From Lysobacterales bacterium (GTDB lineage: Bacteria > Pseudomonadota > Gammaproteobacteria > Xanthomonadales > SZUA-5), in assembly GCA_022844135.1 (NCBI GenBank), contig JALHMG010000004.1:154242-204126 (forward strand): DNA of 49,885 nt, written 5' to 3'. Under the pieces are notes generated by a model that was not told the origin of the DNA, made no database searches, and saw nothing but the letters and a program-made list of their open reading frames with translations. Numbering within the stretch: position 1 is the stretch's first letter; each line of letters starts with the position of its first letter. Positions 28,216-37,560 of the stretch are shown piece after piece. A program made the translations under genes and the position numbers.

Positions 28216-31095
28216 TCAGGTTACTTCGAGCGCATCGCCCGGCAACAGCGGTACATCGAAGCTGTCTTGCGCCAGTCCCCAGCTGGCGATTCCTCGCCAG
28301 TCGAAGCGCAGCGGCTGTGCCGATTGCGCGATTGCTGCAGCCGGACGCGCAAGCCCCAGACCTCGCAGAAGGCGAATGGATGTGGCTTGCGCCGCCGCGC
28401 CTGGGCGTCGACCGAGACTGGCGAGCACGTTACCGACGGTAGTCCCGACGGCGACGATGCGCTCGCTGCCGTTGACTTGAACGCGAAGCGAAGGGGTGAG
28501 AACACTGCGCGCCCGGAAATACACTGCCGGCGTGCTCCCTGGCGGTGCTTTGATTGTTGTCAGGCTGGCGTATGTCGCGGAACTGGCGAGGACGAATTGC
28601 TGGACCCACTGGCTCGATTCTGCACCGCTCGCCGACTGCAGCGTCTTGGGCACCAGCACGCACCAGAAGTTTTGCGCGAAGGCCGAAAAGTAGCTATCGG
28701 CGGCTGCGGCGATTCCGGCGGAAGTGGTGCCGGTTTGCGTTGGCGCATTGACGGTCAGCACGCCCAGCGCCGCAAGCTGGCTGATGAATCCATCCAGGCC
28801 CGGCAGAAAATCTGAGCCGGCGTAGCTCTGGATGTCGAAATGCGTTGCGGCAGTGAGAGCGTAGCCATTCGTCAGCGTGTCGCCGCCGCTGGCCGCAGGT
28901 TTCTGGAGGTTCGCGGATGACACAGACAGCAGCATTCCAGGCCGCAACTCGAAGCGCGTTTGCGGCGTTTTTAGCGAGGCGCTGGGAATGGCGAAGCCGA
29001 AAGCGTAGTACAGGCTCTCGGCAAAGGTCTGCGGCATATGCCGTGCGATCGCATCCTGCAGAACAAAAATGCCGTAGGGCGAGGCGCCGGCTTGTTCCGC
29101 CTGGATCAGGAAATTCTGATAGTCGAGCTGCAGGCTGCTGCGGATCGCGCTGCCATCGAATTGCCACGGTGCGCTGCCTGCGGCGATCTTCAAAGAGTTG
29201 GGGAATGCGCTACCGCCGGCGGGATTAGCGACAAGTTGAAAGGCGCCGACGCTGACGCTCAGCGGCACGCCCGTGGTGTTGAGCTGCGGCAACCAAAGCT
29301 CAATGCTTTCGCCTGCCGGACCTTGTGCCACAGGCATCGTGGCCGCCATCGACGAGGCTGGATAGCTGTAGCCGATGGCATTAGTGCCTGAGGTTGCGCC
29401 GATGAACAATCCTGACTCGAATATTTCGACCGTTTGCGGCAAACCAACGGCGCCGTTGCGAACCGCCTGCACCGCGAGTTGATAGTCGCCTGCAGGCGGC
29501 GTAAACGCGCCGCTCCACTCCAGGGTCGCCGCCGACACCACGATCGGCCAGCCGGCATAAACGCTGTTGCCCTCGTATACCGTGAGTTGGTAACCGCTGG
29601 CGCCATCGACCGCATCCCACGCCGCACTAAGCGTGCTGCCATCGAAAGCGCTGTCGAGTGCTGCCGGTGCTGGCGGCAATGCGCCCACCTGGACCGCAGG
29701 GCCAAACACCGACGCGGCGCCGATCGAGGTCACCAGGCGAATGCTCGGCGCGAGCGCTGGATCGCTCTGCTGATCGTTGCTGAGTGGCGTCGATGTACTG
29801 CCGGCGGGAAGCGAAACTGCCGGTTGGTCCGGACGCCATCGCAAACTGAAACCCGCCGAAGAAACGGCGGTCGACCATTGCAACGCGCTGGTCGCGCTGG
29901 CCGCAGCGGTCTGAATGGACAATCCCTGGACCGTGTCGATTGGCGCCGCAAAGCGCAGCGCTGGCCCAACGCCGCGCGCACCGATCGGCGTCAGGCGAAT
30001 ATCGAATCCGCCGTCGATGCGCGGAATCTCAAACACGCCGCCGTTACTGGCGCTATCGTTTGCGAACACCACCTGACCCGCGGCGTTCAGCAGTTCGACG
30101 CGCGTGGCAATTCGCGAGGCGTCTTCGGTGTTCGACGCAAACGACCAGCCGATCGATACTCGATCGGTATCGAGGGTCAGCAAGGTCAGCGACGGCGCTT
30201 GGGTGAGCAATGCCTCATCGTCGCTGCGGTAGCCGGCAACTTGGCTCAGATCGCTGCCGTTGGCGATGACAGTGGCGACGTAATGCTTGGTTGGATCTAG
30301 CGACGGCAGTGTCACGCTGCCGCTGCTGCCGCTGGTGCTGGCGCCGAATGTTGCCGAGGCGAATCCATCCTCAAGCGCATACACCGCAGGCACGTAGGTG
30401 CTCACTTGCGGGTCGCGACTCTGCTGCCAGACGATGGTCGCCACGCCTTCGGCCACGCTCGCCGCCAGGATGGTTGCGGGTTCATAAACCACGGCGATTA
30501 CCGGCGTCGCAACGCCGCCGTTGGTGGAGTTCAAGCCCATGATTCGCAATTGCAAGTTGGCCACGGCGTAAAGCGCCGTGCCAGGCGCCAGAAGGGCAGC
30601 TGCAGCTTTTGGGCCCGCGACATCGACACTGGCGATGGCCCCATTTGCGCCCCAGAGTGCCACCCGATAGCGATTGATCTGGAACTGCGGCTGCGGATCG
30701 GTTGCCGAGGCGGGGTTCCAGGCGACACTGATGGAGCCGTCCGGGTGGCGAATGGCCGACGTCAGCGCTGGCAGTTGGCTGTTCGCTTGTCCGGCAACCC
30801 ATTGCGGCAGTGTCAGCTTATTGCTCGTGATGTTGCTGCCTACGCCCACCGATGCGAGCCAGTTGCCAGCGTTGGCGTCAGCGCTGGTTGTCGAAAATGG
30901 CAAGGCTCCAATGCCGCTCGTCGGGTCGGCGGCCGTCGCTTGTGCGATCGGCGGCGTGGGCATATTCGATTGCGCAAGCGCCAACGCATAGCCCCCGGTG
31001 GCGGCCAACGAAGGCGTCCAGGCCAAAGCCACTTCGTTGCCATCGTAGACCGCAGTAAACAACGTGGGTGCGCCCTGAACTACTGTCGATCGCAT
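28216..31095 (-). CDS. FN3-like repeat protein, 959 aa, first gene of the long operon
   Basis: I place the start at ATG 31095 because AGGGAGGGG sits 5 nt upstream; an in-frame ATG at 31254 adds a cysteine-rich stretch without features. At least five fibronectin-III-like units are visible, recognised by strands such as NEVALAWTPS, GSISVAWNP, GVATIVWQQS, DRVSIGWSF and STLSAAWDAVDGASGYQLTV in the first 500 residues. The C-terminal 70 residues (ERIVAVGTTVGNVLASLG ... VPLLPGDALEV) resemble a beta-grasp/SLBB-like domain. There is no signal peptide. Together with the next two large proteins it may build an extended structure. The 291 bp upstream presumably hold the promoter; a 6-bp-stem hairpin lies there at 31341-31355 but lacks a T tract. 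Confidence 0.8.
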   Translation of the reverse strand: MRSTVVQGAPTLFTAVYDGNEVALAWTPSLAATGGYALALAQSNMPTPPIAQATAADPTSGIGALPFSTTSADANAGNWLASVGVGSNITSNKLTLPQWVAGQANSQLPALTSAIRHPDGSISVAWNPASATDPQPQFQINRYRVALWGANGAIASVDVAGPKAAAALLAPGTALYAVANLQLRIMGLNSTNGGVATPVIAVVYEPATILAASVAEGVATIVWQQSRDPQVSTYVPAVYALEDGFASATFGASTSGSSGSVTLPSLDPTKHYVATVIANGSDLSQVAGYRSDDEALLTQAPSLTLLTLDTDRVSIGWSFASNTEDASRIATRVELLNAAGQVVFANDSASNGGVFEIPRIDGGFDIRLTPIGARGVGPALRFAAPIDTVQGLSIQTAAASATSALQWSTAVSSAGFSLRWRPDQPAVSLPAGSTSTPLSNDQQSDPALAPSIRLVTSIGAASVFGPAVQVGALPPAPAALDSAFDGSTLSAAWDAVDGASGYQLTVYEGNSVYAGWPIVVSAATLEWSGAFTPPAGDYQLAVQAVRNGAVGLPQTVEIFESGLFIGATSGTNAIGYSYPASSMAATMPVAQGPAGESIELWLPQLNTTGVPLSVSVGAFQLVANPAGGSAFPNSLKIAAGSAPWQFDGSAIRSSLQLDYQNFLIQAEQAGASPYGIFVLQDAIARHMPQTFAESLYYAFGFAIPSASLKTPQTRFELRPGMLLSVSSANLQKPAASGGDTLTNGYALTAATHFDIQSYAGSDFLPGLDGFISQLAALGVLTVNAPTQTGTTSAGIAAAADSYFSAFAQNFWCVLVPKTLQSASGAESSQWVQQFVLASSATYASLTTIKAPPGSTPAVYFRARSVLTPSLRVQVNGSERIVAVGTTVGNVLASLGRRPGAAAQATSIRLLRGLGLARPAAAIAQSAQPLRFDWRGIASWGLAQDSFDVPLLPGDALEVT

Positions 31096-31386
31096 CTGAC
31101 CCCTCCCTGCTTTGCGCTTCGCGCCGCACAGATTTGTGGATAGAAAAGCAACCTCGTCGGCGGACTGCAGCCAACTGTAATGACAGGTCCTAGTCTGTCC
31201 TGCACTTGGTGTCTTGCGCAATCGCGAAATGTTGCACTTTCCAGCGCGTGGCAAACGCGCAACCGCTCCGGCATTGGGCTTTGCCGGCAGGAGGCTGAAT
31301 TCCGGTCAGAATTTGCGAGAATTGAGTTGGCGTGAACGCATCGCTCTTCGAGCGACGGGACCCGAATGGTTCACGAAACACCCACA

Positions 31387-33855
31387 TTAAGCCCGCAGCA
31401 TCTGCCCCGGCGGCGTGCGGCTGACGCTGCGCAACACGATCCAGCCCGCACTCAAGCACAGCGCGACGCCGATCGTCGCACCGAGCGGGGCGATCCACCA
31501 GGGCGCGGCGTATTCGATTTGGAAGGCGTATCTGGCCAGCGCCCAGCCGGTCGCGAGTGCCGCGATGCCGCCAAAACCGCCGCCGATGGCACCGATGGCG
31601 GCCAACTCCAGTCGTTGCGTGGCGCGCAAGGTGGATTGCGCCGCGCCTAAGCTGCGCCACAATGCGTGCTCGAAACGGCGTGCTCCGACGGTGACCGCAA
31701 AGGCAGCGAGCAGCACGCAAGCGGCTGCAGCGAGTGCGCACCAGAAGATCGCGGAGAGACTGCGGACGATCGCGTCGACCACGCCCAGAATGCGCGACAG
31801 CAGCGCGTCGACATCGATCAGCGTAAGGTTGGGATACTCGCGCAACAGTCGACCCAGCGCTTTGCCTTGCTCGGCATCCGTGCGAACGCTGGTGATGTAG
31901 GTGCCCTCGATGCCGGTCATGGTCGATGGCTTGAAGAGCAAGAAGAAATTGACGCGAAAGCTGTCCCAATCGACGCTGCGCACGCTGGCGATGCGTGCGC
32001 TGACTTCGCGATCGCCGATGGCCACCGTGATCGAATCGCCGACTTTCAAACCCAACGATTGCGCCCAGTTCTCGGCGATCGAGACCTCATCGCCTTGTGT
32101 CCACCAGCTGCCGCTGACGAGCGTGTTGGCGGCCGGCAGAGTTTCATTCCAACTCAGGTTCAAAGTGCCGTCGATGAAGCGCGCGGCGCGCGGATCGTCG
32201 AAGTCTTCGGGTTTGGGTTTGGCGCCATTGATGGCAACGAGTCGTCCGACAGCGAACGGATACAGGGCCACGTTTTCGATGCCGATCGCGGCCAATCGCT
32301 CGGCCAGCGCATCGCGCTGGTCGGGCTGGATGTTGAGCAAAAAACGGTTCGGCGTTTCGGCGCTCAACCCTGTGCGCCATTGGCGAACGAGATCGCTGGA
32401 TACCACGCCAAGAAGCAGCACTGCGGTCAGCGCCAACGCCAGCGACGTGGCCGACAACAATGTGGTGCCGGGCCGCGAGGCCAGTTGGCGCCATGCCTGG
32501 CGCGTAGCGAAACGGCGGCCCGGCGGCTTCCAGCGCACGATGCGCAGCAGCGTTCCAAGAACGAGCGCGATAAGTAACGCGAGAACGGTGATGCCGATGA
32601 ACGCGATGATCCCAACCTGACCTTCGCCGGTCAGCACGTAAATCGCGCCGGTGAGAACCAGCAGTGCGACCGGATAGGCCGCCAGTTCGCGCCAGCCGAG
32701 TTGATCGTCGGCGTTACGCAACAAGCGGGCAGGGGAGGTGGCGGTGAGTTGCTGCAGCGCCGGCATGGTGAACGCAAAATAGGCCAGTACGCCAACCAGA
32801 GCCCCGAGCGCACCGGCGCGTGCCGACGGCGGCGGCAACGGTTCCGCGAAGATCGCCTCCACGCCGGCTGCGATGATGTATTGCAAGCCATAGCCGAGCG
32901 CCACGCCGAGCGCGACTGCAGGGAGCGCATACACGCCGAGCGTGCCGCCCAGTTGCAACAGGATGCGCCGTCGCGACAAGCCGAAGCAGCGCAGCTGGGC
33001 GACGATATCGCGGCGCGCCTGGGTGTAGCGACGTGCCGTCAGCGCGATCGCAAGCGCAGCTAACCACAGCACGCTGAGTGCCGCCAAACCAAAAAACGCG
33101 CGCGCCTGCCTCGCTACTTCCGCCAGTTGCTGTTCGGCATCCTGCGACAGTGTCAGTCGCACGCCCTTGAGCGAAGGCCGGATAGCTTCGGCGAATGCCT
33201 TCACCTGCGCTTGATCGCCGGCGATCAAGAGCCGGTGAAACGCGCGACTGGCCGGACCCACCAAACCGAGGGCCTCGACATCGTCGCGGTGCAATAACGC
33301 ACGCGGCGCAAAGGACAGGAAGCTGCCCGCACCCTCCGGATCGTCGCGCAGCACGCCTGCGACGCGCAGTCGCGCGTTACCCACCTCGACCATGTCGCCC
33401 ACGGCAACTTCCAGCGCCGCGATGGCACGCGGATCGAGCAGCATTTCGCCCGGCGCGGGCGGCGATGCGCTTTGCGCTGGGGCCTCGACGCCAGGCGCGG
33501 CGGTCAGTTTGCCGCGCAAGGGGTAATTCGATTCGACCGCCTTGATTTCTACCAGCACACTCAAGTCGCCGACGAAAAGCACTGTCGGAAACGCAACGAC
33601 ACGCGTGGTATCCAGCCCAGCCTCGCGTGCGCTGTCTTCAAGCGCTTGCGAGATCGGAAAACGCGAAGCAAGCAAGCCATCGCCACCCACCAACTCGCTG
33701 CCGCGCGAGTTCAAGGCACGCTCGACGCGATCGGTGAACGCCATCACCCCTGTCGCGGCGGCGACAGCGACGAGCAAGGCAGCGAGCACTGGTTTGAGTT
33801 CGGCGCCGCGCCACTCGCGCCGTGCGTGCTTGATCAACGTGAGTAGGAAATTCAT
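31387..33855 (-). CDS. ybbP: ABC transporter permease, YbbP/FtsX type
   Basis: The product has 822 residues from ATG 33855, which overlaps the ATPase stop (ATGA). A first TM segment lies near residues 20-40, followed by a periplasmic MacB-like domain. A cluster of FtsX-type membrane helices lies in the middle (about 245-500), then a second periplasmic domain and three C-terminal helices. Such 8-10 TM permeases with two FtsX domains pair with LolD-like ATPases. The partner ATPase directly upstream and the divergent GDSL esterase reproduce the Escherichia coli ybbAP-tesA arrangement. The transported or extracted substrate is not established. An in-frame ATG at 33897 exists but would overlap the ATPase more deeply. 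Confidence 0.9.
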   Translation of the reverse strand: MNFLLTLIKHARREWRGAELKPVLAALLVAVAAATGVMAFTDRVERALNSRGSELVGGDGLLASRFPISQALEDSAREAGLDTTRVVAFPTVLFVGDLSVLVEIKAVESNYPLRGKLTAAPGVEAPAQSASPPAPGEMLLDPRAIAALEVAVGDMVEVGNARLRVAGVLRDDPEGAGSFLSFAPRALLHRDDVEALGLVGPASRAFHRLLIAGDQAQVKAFAEAIRPSLKGVRLTLSQDAEQQLAEVARQARAFFGLAALSVLWLAALAIALTARRYTQARRDIVAQLRCFGLSRRRILLQLGGTLGVYALPAVALGVALGYGLQYIIAAGVEAIFAEPLPPPSARAGALGALVGVLAYFAFTMPALQQLTATSPARLLRNADDQLGWRELAAYPVALLVLTGAIYVLTGEGQVGIIAFIGITVLALLIALVLGTLLRIVRWKPPGRRFATRQAWRQLASRPGTTLLSATSLALALTAVLLLGVVSSDLVRQWRTGLSAETPNRFLLNIQPDQRDALAERLAAIGIENVALYPFAVGRLVAINGAKPKPEDFDDPRAARFIDGTLNLSWNETLPAANTLVSGSWWTQGDEVSIAENWAQSLGLKVGDSITVAIGDREVSARIASVRSVDWDSFRVNFFLLFKPSTMTGIEGTYITSVRTDAEQGKALGRLLREYPNLTLIDVDALLSRILGVVDAIVRSLSAIFWCALAAAACVLLAAFAVTVGARRFEHALWRSLGAAQSTLRATQRLELAAIGAIGGGFGGIAALATGWALARYAFQIEYAAPWWIAPLGATIGVALCLSAGWIVLRSVSRTPPGQMLRA

Positions 33856-34520
33856 GCGACGCGCCGCCCTCCGTCGAGGCGAATCTGGCGCTGGCATCTC
33901 GCAGCGAGTTTGAGATCGTGCGTGACGAGCACCAGCGACGTGCCGCCCTGACTGAGATCGAACAACAAATCCGTCACGCGGGCGCCAGTGCCCTGGTCGA
34001 GATTGCCGGTCGGCTCGTCGGCGAAAAGCAGTGTGGGTTTCGCCGCGAAAGCGCGCGCTATGGCCACGCGTTGCTGCTCGCCGCCCGAGAGCTGACGCGG
34101 TAAATGATTCAAGCGGTGCGCAAGAGCAACTTTCTCCAGCGCTGCCCGCGCCCGCTCCATGGCGTCATCGATCCCAGCCAGTTCCAGGGGTGCTGCGACG
34201 TTCTCGATCGCCGTAAAGCTGGGCAGCAAGTGAAAAGCCTGGAAGACGAAGCCGACGCGGCCCAGCCGCAGCGCCGCGCGGCCGTCTTCGTCGAGCGTGC
34301 CCACATCGCTGCCGAACAAGGTCAAATGACCGCGCGTGGGCTGATCCAGGCCGGCCAGAAGCGACAGCAATGTCGTCTTGCCGGATCCCGATTCGCCGAC
34401 AATCGCCAGCGATTCCCCTTGCGCCACGCTTAACGTGATGTCGTCCAGCACTATCAATTCACCCGCCGCCGTCATCACGGTTTTGCTAAGTTGTCGGGCG
34501 TCGATCAGAGAGTCGCTCAT
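33852..34520 (-). CDS. ybbA: ABC transporter ATP-binding protein, YbbA/LolD type
   Basis: The 222-residue ATPase has Walker A GESGSGKT at 42-49, the signature LSGGEQ at 144-149 and Walker B LLFADEP at 164-170 followed by TGNLD. Length and sequence fit the LolD/MacB-ATPase family. It is encoded directly before, and overlaps by 4 nt, the FtsX-type permease, so the two form a transporter. Its start codon at 34520 shares two bases with the start codon of the divergent esterase gene. The upstream leader lies wholly inside the esterase gene and shows no clear Shine-Dalgarno. Confidence 0.94.
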   Translation of the reverse strand: MSDSLIDARQLSKTVMTAAGELIVLDDITLSVAQGESLAIVGESGSGKTTLLSLLAGLDQPTRGHLTLFGSDVGTLDEDGRAALRLGRVGFVFQAFHLLPSFTAIENVAAPLELAGIDDAMERARAALEKVALAHRLNHLPRQLSGGEQQRVAIARAFAAKPTLLFADEPTGNLDQGTGARVTDLLFDLSQGGTSLVLVTHDLKLAARCQRQIRLDGGRRVA

Positions 34521-35151
34521 GCGTACATTCTTGTTTTGGGTTTGCTTGTGCTTGTCCGGGGCGGCTTGGACCGAACCGGGCAAGATTTTGATTCTGGGGG
34601 ACAGCTTGAGCGCGGCGTACAATCTCCGGCCGGAGGAAGGTTGGGTCGCTTTACTCAATGACAAGTTGCAAGCATCGCAACCGCAGCGCTGGCAGGTTGT
34701 GAACGCCAGCATCAGCGGCGAGACCACCTCCGGCGGCCTGACGCGTCTGCCAGCTGCCCTTCAGTTGCATCGACCGCAGCTGGTGATCATCGCACTCGGC
34801 GCCAACGATGGACTGCGCGGCCTGCAATTGGGCGCCATGCGCAGCAACTTGACGCAAATGGTGCAACTGGCGAAGGCCAGCGGCGCTGCCGCAGCGCTGA
34901 TCGGCATTGAGATTCCGCCGAATTACGGTGAGGCCTATCGCAGCCGCTTTCGTGCGGTTTTCAAGGATGTGGCCGAGGCCGAGAAGGTACCGCTATTGCC
35001 ATTTCTGCTGGTGGACATCGCCGACGAGTTGAGCAATTTCCAGGGGGATCTGATACATCCCACGGCAAAGGCGCAGCCGCGCATACTCGATACGGTTTGG
35101 CCATGGCTTGAGCCGCAGTTGCAGGTGTTGGAAACTGCGGCAGACCAGTGA
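34519..35151 (+). CDS. tesA: GDSL-family esterase/lysophospholipase (TesA-like)
   Basis: The 210-residue protein has an N-terminal signal peptide ([17 protein letters not shown]) and the mature part begins with ILILGDSLSAAYNL. Ser29 of the GDSL block is the nucleophile. GANDGLRG provides the third block Asn, and DLIHPTAKAQ near the C-terminus supplies the catalytic Asp-His pair. This matches multifunctional acyl-CoA thioesterase I/protease I/lysophospholipase L1 of the periplasm. The gene is divergent from ybbA as in other gammaproteobacteria, and the two ATG codons overlap on one CATG (34518-34521). The next gene begins 40 bp downstream on the same strand. Confidence 0.93.
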   Translation: MRTFLFWVCLCLSGAAWTEPGKILILGDSLSAAYNLRPEEGWVALLNDKLQASQPQRWQVVNASISGETTSGGLTRLPAALQLHRPQLVIIALGANDGLRGLQLGAMRSNLTQMVQLAKASGAAAALIGIEIPPNYGEAYRSRFRAVFKDVAEAEKVPLLPFLLVDIADELSNFQGDLIHPTAKAQPRILDTVWPWLEPQLQVLETAADQ

Positions 35152-35191
35152 CGGTTGAAGCGCGCCAAGGCGCAACAAACGGAAGCTGCTG

Positions 35192-35764
35192 ATGAATGTT
35201 TACCTGATCCGTCATGCCGAACCCGAAGGCGCCGCTGGACGCGGTTTGGGCCACACCGACCTGCCGTTATCGGCGCACGGCGTGGAGATGGCGCGGGGGT
35301 TGGCGGGAACTTGGACAGGAACGGCTCGCATCGTTTCGTCGGACTTGATCCGTGCACGTTCCACCGCGCAGGCGTTTGGCATCGATTTCTCGACCGATCC
35401 ACGTTTTCGCGAGATGCACTTCGGGCAGTGGGATGGACTGCGCTTCGACGAGATTGCCAGCATCGACGGCGAGCGTTGGCAAAGGTTTATGGATCGGTTC
35501 GATTCCGAGCGCGCGCCAGGGGGCGAATCGTTCGTCGACGTGCAAGCCAGGGCGCTCGCGGCCTTAGTCGATTTGCCCGCCGAGGAGCACATCGTGGTTT
35601 GTCATGCCGGCGTGATTCGCGCCTTGCTTTGCCACGCGCTCGATGTGCCGTTGAAACTGGCGTTCCGTTTCCGCATCGACTATGCGAGCGTCACGCTTTT
35701 GCAGCTGAGCGAAGATCGCATTGACGTATGCTATGTGAATGCAGATCGCTTCCGGGCTATATGA
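35192..35764 (+). CDS. Histidine phosphatase family protein, CobC (alpha-ribazole phosphatase)-like
   Basis: The 190-residue protein carries the phosphohistidine motif LIRHAEP near the N-terminus (His8), a second Arg-rich patch SSDLIRARSTA, a FREMHFGQWDG block and the second catalytic histidine in VVCHAGVIRALL. The REMxFGxWDG block is typical of CobC-type alpha-ribazole-5'-phosphate phosphatases of cobalamin nucleotide-loop assembly. The family also contains other small-molecule phosphatases. Its neighbour two genes downstream is a cob(I)alamin adenosyltransferase, which favours a role in B12 metabolism. No gene symbol is given because full cobalamin synthesis genes are not visible here. Confidence 0.8.
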   Translation: MNVYLIRHAEPEGAAGRGLGHTDLPLSAHGVEMARGLAGTWTGTARIVSSDLIRARSTAQAFGIDFSTDPRFREMHFGQWDGLRFDEIASIDGERWQRFMDRFDSERAPGGESFVDVQARALAALVDLPAEEHIVVCHAGVIRALLCHALDVPLKLAFRFRIDYASVTLLQLSEDRIDVCYVNADRFRAI

Positions 35765-35807
35765 CCTGGAGCGCCGTGCGCCCCATCACGACCTTGGAGA
35801 CACCCGC

Positions 35808-36332
35808 ATGACCCACCTCGCCGCGCGCTTCAATCCGCGCACGACGCTGGTTATCAGCTTGATTTTGCTCGCAGCATTGTCGCGCCTGTTGCCCCATCCC
35901 TCAAACTTCACGCCCATTGAGGCGATCGGCCTTTTCGCTGGCGCGTATCTGGCAGACCGTCGGCTCGCGCTACTGATTCCCCTGTTGGCGATGGCCTTGT
36001 CCGATCTAGTGCTCGGGCTGCACAGCGGGATGTGGGTGATTTACGGGCTGATTGCTTTCAATGTTGCGTTGGGCCTGAGGTTGGGGCCGAATCCAACGGC
36101 CGCCCGCGTCGCTGGCTTTGGATTGGTTGCGGCCGTCGTGTTCTTCATCGTCAGCAATTTCTTCGTTTGGGCGAGCGGCGGCGGCCTCGGGTACAGCCGC
36201 GATCTCAGTGGCTTGATCGCCTGCTATGTCGCCGCGTTGCCATTCTTCAAGTGGACCTTGCTCGGCATGGCGGTGTACTCGACCATTCTGTTCGGCGGTA
36301 TCGCGTTGCTTCGTCGTAGAGTGCTGGCCTGA
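35808..36332 (+). CDS. Small multi-pass membrane protein, DUF6580/ECF S-component-like
   Basis: The start at ATG 35808 has GGAG 9 nt upstream. The 174-residue protein has five or six predicted TM helices and the motifs HPSNFTPIEAIGLFAGAYL and SDLVLGLHSG, which I associate with a family of small transport-like membrane proteins resembling ECF-transporter S components. It lies between a CobC-like phosphatase and a PduO-type adenosyltransferase, and its TGA overlaps the next ATG by one base (TGATG). The context suggests a role in corrinoid or precursor uptake; this is inference and the substrate is unknown. Confidence 0.72.
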   Translation: MTHLAARFNPRTTLVISLILLAALSRLLPHPSNFTPIEAIGLFAGAYLADRRLALLIPLLAMALSDLVLGLHSGMWVIYGLIAFNVALGLRLGPNPTAARVAGFGLVAAVVFFIVSNFFVWASGGGLGYSRDLSGLIACYVAALPFFKWTLLGMAVYSTILFGGIALLRRRVLA

Positions 36333-36883
36333 TGGGCAACCGCTTATCGAAGATTTACACCCGCACCGGCGACGACGGCAGTACCGGCCTGGGCGATGGT
36401 CATCGAGTTGGCAAGGACAGCCTGCGGGTTGCTGCGTATGGCACGGTCGATGAAGCCAATAGTTGCATCGGCGTGGTTCTGGCGCAAAGCGCCGTGCCCG
36501 ACGACGTGCGCGCGTGTCTGACGCGCGTGCAGCATCAGCTCTTCGATCTGGGCGGCGAGTTGTGCATTCCAGGCATGGAGCTGGTTTTCGACGCCGATGT
36601 CGATGCGCTGGAAGGAAATCTCGACAACTTCAACGATCCGCTGCCGCCGCTCAAGGATTTCATTCTTCCCGGCGGCTCGCTCGCAGCGGCGCATTGCCAC
36701 GTTGCGCGAACCGTTGTGCGGCGCGCTGAACGTGAAACGATCGCGCTGTCGCGCGCCGAGTATGTGCGCCCGCAAGTGATCCGATATTTGAATCGATTGT
36801 CCGACTTGCTGTTCGTTGTCGCCCGAGTGTTATCGCGCGTCGAAGGCGGCAGCGAGGTGTTGTGGCAGCGGCAAAACCGGTAA
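36332..36883 (+). CDS. Cob(I)alamin adenosyltransferase, PduO type
   Basis: The 183-residue protein begins with the PduO-type ATP-binding signature SKIYTRTGDDGSTGLGDG (residues about 5-22). It contains the YGTVDEANS helix, FILPGGSLAAAHCHVART and a C-terminal YLNRLSDLLFVVAR segment, all typical of this trimeric family. It transfers the adenosyl group from ATP to cob(I)alamin to form adenosylcobalamin in the cytoplasm. The start codon overlaps the preceding stop codon, so it is coupled to the membrane protein. It ends 3 bp before the convergent HAD gene. Confidence 0.93.
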   Translation: MGNRLSKIYTRTGDDGSTGLGDGHRVGKDSLRVAAYGTVDEANSCIGVVLAQSAVPDDVRACLTRVQHQLFDLGGELCIPGMELVFDADVDALEGNLDNFNDPLPPLKDFILPGGSLAAAHCHVARTVVRRAERETIALSRAEYVRPQVIRYLNRLSDLLFVVARVLSRVEGGSEVLWQRQNR

Positions 36884-36885
36884 GC

Positions 36886-37560
36886 TCAGGTCCATGACAA
36901 AACGGTTGCGCTCGCGCCCAGCATCGCCAACATGATCGGCGCGTTGCGGGAGCTGGGATTGACGATGAATCGGCGTTTGCCTTTGCGCAGCATCGGCAAA
37001 TCCGAGGGATGGTCGGAATAGGCGTAATCCCACGCGTCGACGTATCCGCGATCGGCGAGCATCGCGACTTTACGGTCGCCAACGCAATGCTCTTTGGCCA
37101 CCATGCCGCCGCAGTATCTCTGGACCGTCGTGCCGATGACCACGATATCGCCGAGACCCTCTGCGACGAGGATGACTCGGGCCAATACTTCAAGGCAGCC
37201 TGTGGCGACGACCACGTCGTGGCCCAGCGCCAGATGGTACTGAAGTCGTGCCATCGCGTCCTGGCGCACGAATCTTTCGCCACTTGCGCCAACGTGCTCC
37301 ACATGCAACTCGGCAAGCGATGCCAGCCGATCGTGCGTGAAGCCGACAGTGGCAAGCCACGCGCCAAATCGGCTCGGCATCTTTCGCGTGCGTACGAACG
37401 CAAACAATGGCCCCAGCAATGGAAGCGTCAACAGCGCGACGGTCAGTTTCCAGGGACTGCGTCGAATCAGCCAAACAAAGAAGCGCGTTGCAGTGTCCCA
37501 CGACGTTATCGTAAGGTCGAAATCGAACACAGCCACAATGCCAGGCGAAATCGGTCTCAC
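36886..37560 (-). CDS. HAD-superfamily phosphatase, SerB-like (subclass IB)
   Basis: A GTG at 37560 overlaps the TGA of the preceding gene (GTGA) and gives 224 residues opening with IVAVFDFDLTITSWDT, which holds the nucleophile in the DxDxT motif. A membrane-proximal hydrophobic segment follows (KLTVALLTLPLLGPLFAFV, about residues 30-48), as in HAD-IB proteins with a cap. The motif YSDHPSDLPML near the C-terminus carries the metal-binding aspartates. An ATG at 37680 exists in frame but would give an extension without features inside the neighbouring gene. Substrate may be a phosphoserine- or phospholipid-type phosphate ester; not determined. Confidence 0.85.
   Translation of the reverse strand: MRPISPGIVAVFDFDLTITSWDTATRFFVWLIRRSPWKLTVALLTLPLLGPLFAFVRTRKMPSRFGAWLATVGFTHDRLASLAELHVEHVGASGERFVRQDAMARLQYHLALGHDVVVATGCLEVLARVILVAEGLGDIVVIGTTVQRYCGGMVAKEHCVGDRKVAMLADRGYVDAWDYAYSDHPSDLPMLRKGKRRFIVNPSSRNAPIMLAMLGASATVLSWT

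Noticed and set aside
31341-31355. Hairpin upstream of the long operon as a terminator for the convergent side
   Set aside because: The stem is only 6 bp and there is no T tract; both neighbouring genes also read in the same direction.
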